NCBI GenBank assembly: GCA_023254435.1
Contig: JALRLM010000447.1
Location: 1 to 37,124, forward strand
DNA from: Hydrocarboniphaga sp.
GTDB lineage: Bacteria; Pseudomonadota; Gammaproteobacteria; Nevskiales; Nevskiaceae
DNA length: 37,124 nt
Direction of reading: 5' to 3'
Shown: positions 34,201 through 37,124 of the stretch, one piece after another
Position numbering within the stretch: position 1 is the first letter of the stretch
Layout of the letters: each line of letters starts with the position of its first letter
Made by a program: the position numbers and the translations under genes
The notes under the pieces: model-generated
Databases searched by the model: none
Told to the model about the DNA's origin: nothing
Seen by the model: only the letters and a program-made list of their open reading frames with translations

Positions 34201-35058
34201 ATGTCCTCCGAAGCGATCGAACTATCCGCCGCCGATGGTTTCAAGCTAGGCGGCACGCTGCATCGTCCGTCCGGCGTGCCACGTGCCGTCGTGCTCGTGC
34301 ATCCCGCCACGGCCGTGCCCGAACGCCTGTACCTGCCCTTCGCCGGCTTTCTGGCCGAACAGGGCTTTGCCGTGCTGACCTACGACTATCGCGGCATCGG
34401 ACGCTCGCGGCCGCGCTCGCTGCGCGGCTTTGCGGCGCGCATGCGCGACTGGATGGAGCTCGACGTCGCCGCCGCCACCGACTGGGCCCGCGCGCAGTTT
34501 CCGGAGCTGCCGCTGCTGGCCGTGGGCCACAGCGTGGGCGGACACGCGCTGGGCATCAGCGACGCCACGCGGCATTTGCGTGCGGCGGTGATGGTGGCCA
34601 GCCACGCCGGCTACACGCGGCGCATCACGGGCTTCGTCGAACGTGCGCGAGCGCGCCTGCTGCTGCACCGGATCGCGCCCGCGCTCACGCGCGCGCTGGG
34701 CTACATGCCGGGCCGTGCGGGGCTGGGCGAGGATCTGCCGGCCGGCGTACTGCGCGAGTGGGAGCACTGGTGCCGGCAGCCCGATTACTTCTTCACCGAT
34801 GCCACGCTGCAGGCACGCCAGCGCTTCGCCGACAAGCGTCTGCCGCTGATGGTCCTGGGCATGAGCGACGACCCCTGGGCCAATCCCGCCGCGATCGACG
34901 CGCTGGTCCGCCACTTCGAGAATTGCGAGATCGAGCGGCGCGCCATCACGCCCCGTTCGGTCGGCGTGGCCGCCATCGGCCACATGGGCTTCTTCCGCCG
35001 TGCGATGCGTCCACAACTATGGCCGCAGGTCAGCGACTGGCTGCTCGCGCACGCCTGA
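34201..35058 (+). CDS. Alpha/beta hydrolase (COG4757-like)
   Basis: A protein of 285 residues from the ATG at 34201. The catalytic triad is visible: nucleophile S111 in GHSVGGH, an acidic residue in MSDDPWANP (D223 or D224) and H261 in IGHMGFF. YDYRGIGRSRP and ESLYLPFAGFLAEQGFAV-type segments are typical of serine alpha/beta hydrolases in this COG; the substrate is unknown. It is not a 2-hydroxymuconic semialdehyde hydrolase of the DmpD type. It is followed by a MarR regulator gene 69 bases downstream, probably in one operon controlled by the palindrome at its promoter. Confidence 0.82.
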   Translation: MSSEAIELSAADGFKLGGTLHRPSGVPRAVVLVHPATAVPERLYLPFAGFLAEQGFAVLTYDYRGIGRSRPRSLRGFAARMRDWMELDVAAATDWARAQFPELPLLAVGHSVGGHALGISDATRHLRAAVMVASHAGYTRRITGFVERARARLLLHRIAPALTRALGYMPGRAGLGEDLPAGVLREWEHWCRQPDYFFTDATLQARQRFADKRLPLMVLGMSDDPWANPAAIDALVRHFENCEIERRAITPRSVGVAAIGHMGFFRRAMRPQLWPQVSDWLLAHA

Positions 35059-35127
35059 GGCCGGGCGACGACGGGCGCGCCGCTGCGTCTATGATGCGGC
35101 TCGCTTCCTGCCGCTGAACTCCTCTCG

Positions 35128-35568
35128 ATGGCCGAACCGCGCGACCGCCGCCTCGTCTACCTGCTCAACATCGGGCAGCGGCGGCTCAATCGCTGGATCG
35201 AAGCGCGACTCGGCGCCGAAGGCGGCGCCTCGGCGGCACAAGGCGGCGCGCTGTTCTACCTGGCCCAGCACGACGGGGTGCTGATCGGCGAAATCGCCGC
35301 CGCGCTCGATCTGGCGCCTTCGGCCATGACCGGGCTCGCCGATCGCATGAGCAAGGCCGGCTATGTCGAACGGCGTCGCGACACCATCGACGGCCGCGCG
35401 ATGCGCCTGCACCTGACGGACTCGGGTCGCGAAGCACTCGCCGTCGCCAGGCGTGGCTTAGCCGACATCAATGCACGGCTCGCCGACGGCTTCAGCGAGC
35501 AGGAGCTCGAAGTGGTCGCGCGCTGGCTCGAAAGCCTGCAGCACAAGTTTGCAAGCGAGGCACGCTGA
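35128..35568 (+). CDS. MarR-family transcriptional regulator
   Basis: A winged-helix regulator of 146 residues. The HTH region is IGEIAAALDLAPSAMTGLADRMSKAGYVERRRD, with the wing DGRAMRLHLTDSGREAL, as in MarR proteins. N- and C-terminal helices would form the dimer interface. It most likely represses the preceding hydrolase gene through the 16-bp palindrome at 34152-34167; MarR proteins usually release DNA on binding phenolic or other aromatic ligands or on Cys oxidation. Its own ligand is unknown. It is on the plus strand between the hydrolase gene and a membrane-protein gene. Confidence 0.9.
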   Translation: MAEPRDRRLVYLLNIGQRRLNRWIEARLGAEGGASAAQGGALFYLAQHDGVLIGEIAAALDLAPSAMTGLADRMSKAGYVERRRDTIDGRAMRLHLTDSGREALAVARRGLADINARLADGFSEQELEVVARWLESLQHKFASEAR

Positions 35569-35625
35569 GCGCCTTGCAGGCGGCCTAGAATCCCTTTCGA
35601 CGCCGCCTTCCATCGAGAACCCCGC

Positions 35626-36156
35626 ATGCAGAACTTCGCCAGCCTGATCGGACAATGGGGCGAGTTCTTTTCGACCACCGCGCAGATCAGCGGCGGGCTC
35701 GTGGGCCTGGTCTTCGTGGCGCTCACGTTCAAGCCGCAGGCGCTGGGCATCGCGGGCGAGCCCGGCGACCGCACGCTGCGCCGGCTCGCGCGCCAGACCT
35801 TTCTCGACTTCCTCAACGTAATGCTGGTATCGCTGCTCATGCTCGTGCCCTACTCCGAGCTGCAGATCGGCGCCTCGATCGCGCTCGTGGGCGGCATCGG
35901 TTTCGGCCGCGGCCTGCAGCGCGTGGTGGCCGTGCTCGCAGGTCCGGAGGCCAGGCCAAGAGCCGAGGTGGTGCGCCTGTTCCTGCTGTCGACCGTCGGC
36001 AACCTGCTGCTCGTGATCGCCGGTCTGGCCGCCGCGATCGGGCGCATTGACGACACCGCGTTCTGGTCGCTGGTGTTCACGTCCATGATCCTGCTGCTGG
36101 TCTCGGGCACGCGCAGCGCCTGGATGCTGCTGATGCACGAGGCGCTCGAGGACTGA
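35626..36156 (+). CDS. Four-helix integral membrane protein of unknown function
   Basis: A protein of 176 residues with four likely transmembrane segments: GGLVGLVFVALTF, FLNVMLVSLLMLVPY with LQIGASIALVGGIGFG, LFLLSTVGNLLLVIAGLAAAIG, and FWSLVFTSMILLLVSGTR. There is no signal peptide and no known motif. The gene lies 57 bases after the MarR gene on the same strand and ends just before a bidirectional terminator shared with atpC. I do not recognise a family. Confidence 0.7.
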   Translation: MQNFASLIGQWGEFFSTTAQISGGLVGLVFVALTFKPQALGIAGEPGDRTLRRLARQTFLDFLNVMLVSLLMLVPYSELQIGASIALVGGIGFGRGLQRVVAVLAGPEARPRAEVVRLFLLSTVGNLLLVIAGLAAAIGRIDDTAFWSLVFTSMILLLVSGTRSAWMLLMHEALED

Positions 36157-36192
36157 GCGCGGAACGCCGATCGCCTGCCTAGCCGCCCGCAA

Positions 36193-36224
36193 CGAAAAAG
36201 CCCCGGAGGACCGGGGCTTTTTCG
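36193..36224. terminator. Bidirectional Rho-independent terminator
   Basis: GCCCCGG (36200-36206) and CCGGGGC (36211-36217) with loop AGGA, flanked by A5 on the left and T5 on the right; the match extends outward to CG on each side (14-bp arms). It works for the plus-strand membrane-protein gene and for the minus-strand atp operon, whose atpC stop lies 29 bases away. Confidence 0.92.
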
Positions 36225-36252
36225 TACAGCGCTGCAACCGAGCCCGAAAGCT

Positions 36253-36675
36253 TCAGTGGCCAGCGATGTTGTGCAGCTTGCGGGCAAACTCGAGACGCGC
36301 GGCGGCTTCGACGAGTTCCTGCTGAGCCTTGGCCAGATCGGTGCTGGTCTTGGCGCCGGCGAGCTTCTCTTCGGCATCCTGCTTGGCCTTCAGCGCGGCC
36401 GCTTCGTCGGCGTCCTTGCTGTGCAGGGCGCTGTCGGCCAGCACGGTCACGAGGTGCGGCTGCACTTCGAGAATGCCGCCGGTGACGAAGAACGAAAGCT
36501 CCTGGCCCGACGTCGTGCGCACACGCACGGTGCCGGGCTTGAGGCGCGTCAGCAGCGGCGAGTGACGCGGCGCGATGCCGACTTCACCCATCTCCGCCGG
36601 AGCGAAGACCATCGCGGCCTCGCCCTTGTGGAGGTGGCCTTCGGCGCTGACGATGTCGACTTGCAGTTGTGCCAT
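36253..36675 (-). CDS. atpC: ATP synthase F1 epsilon subunit
   Basis: A protein of 140 residues. The N-terminal beta-sandwich has MAQLQVDIVSAEG, GEVGIAPRHSPLLTRLKPG and FFVTGGILEVQPHLVTVLAD, and the C-terminal two-helix domain has DADEAAALKAKQDAEEKL. Part of the central stalk of F1; it inhibits ATP hydrolysis. It lies 19 bases downstream of atpD in the usual order, as the last atp gene before the bidirectional terminator. Confidence 0.97.
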   Translation of the reverse strand: MAQLQVDIVSAEGHLHKGEAAMVFAPAEMGEVGIAPRHSPLLTRLKPGTVRVRTTSGQELSFFVTGGILEVQPHLVTVLADSALHSKDADEAAALKAKQDAEEKLAGAKTSTDLAKAQQELVEAAARLEFARKLHNIAGH

Positions 36676-36682
36676 GGTTTAG

Positions 36683-37124
<442 letters not shown>

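Noticed and set aside
34201-35058. Candidate for the missing 2-hydroxymuconic semialdehyde hydrolase (dmpD)
   Set aside because: Overall sequence and motif context are those of COG4757-type hydrolases. The gene lies outside the catabolic block with its own MarR-type control.

Overview
The window is GC-rich proteobacterial DNA, most likely from a gammaproteobacterium. The order atpD-atpC, then glmU and glmS on the same strand, is the gammaproteobacterial arrangement (as in E. coli), although four extra genes lie among them. The dominant content is a complete-looking phenol degradation locus. No CRISPR array, rRNA gene, intact tRNA gene or intact insertion sequence was seen.

Left flank (1-6.5 kb): the 3' part of a Baeyer-Villiger monooxygenase/esterase fusion, a haem-ligand-less bacterioferritin with a clear terminator, an M14-type metallopeptidase, a short membrane protein, a YcgL-like nucleotidyltransferase, an exported metallo-beta-lactamase-fold hydrolase, and a degenerate ParE toxin fragment.

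Catabolic region (6.5-29.6 kb): (a) a minus-strand lower meta-cleavage operon: XylT/DmpQ-like ferredoxin, GlcG/HbpS protein, 2-hydroxymuconic semialdehyde dehydrogenase (with a 1-nt frameshift), 2-oxopent-4-enoate hydratase, 4-oxalocrotonate decarboxylase, 4-oxalocrotonate tautomerase, acylating acetaldehyde dehydrogenase, 4-hydroxy-2-oxovalerate aldolase. (b) A divergent LysR regulator. (c) A six-gene multicomponent phenol hydroxylase operon (dmpKLMNOP order). (d) A divergent DmpR/MopR-type sigma-54 activator. (e) A separate operon of catechol 2,3-dioxygenase, an SDR protein that has lost its catalytic residues, and a fused double-domain tautomerase. (f) A DUF1302 outer-membrane protein / DUF1329 / YCF48-like / RND transporter operon. 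Phenol hydroxylase makes catechol, the dioxygenase opens it, and the oxalocrotonate branch finishes to pyruvate and acetyl-CoA. The 2-hydroxymuconic semialdehyde hydrolase (dmpD) branch is absent from the window.

Regulatory architecture is the most interesting part. The phenol hydroxylase and dioxygenase operons each have a -24/-12 promoter of the same form (TGGCATG-N4-CTGC) with DmpR-type upstream sites around GATCAATTGATC. The lower-pathway operon and the DUF1302/RND operon share a different control region: a LysR-type ATAC-N7-GTAT box, exactly 32 bp away a second element ATACSGTCTAATAC, and then TTAGAC-N18-TACYGT. This suggests that the LysR protein co-regulates the lower pathway and the envelope transport operon, while the DmpR-like protein runs the upper pathway.

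Right flank (29.6-37.1 kb): a gene-free stretch with hairpins and a tRNA-Gln-like relic, then glmS, a glutathione S-transferase gene and glmU. A plus-strand island follows (alpha/beta hydrolase with a palindromic operator, MarR regulator, four-helix membrane protein), then a bidirectional terminator, atpC and the 3' end of atpD. At about base 36,990 the sequence turns into a second, diverged atpD on the opposite strand. This is probably an assembly chimera, so the last ~130 bases should not be trusted.
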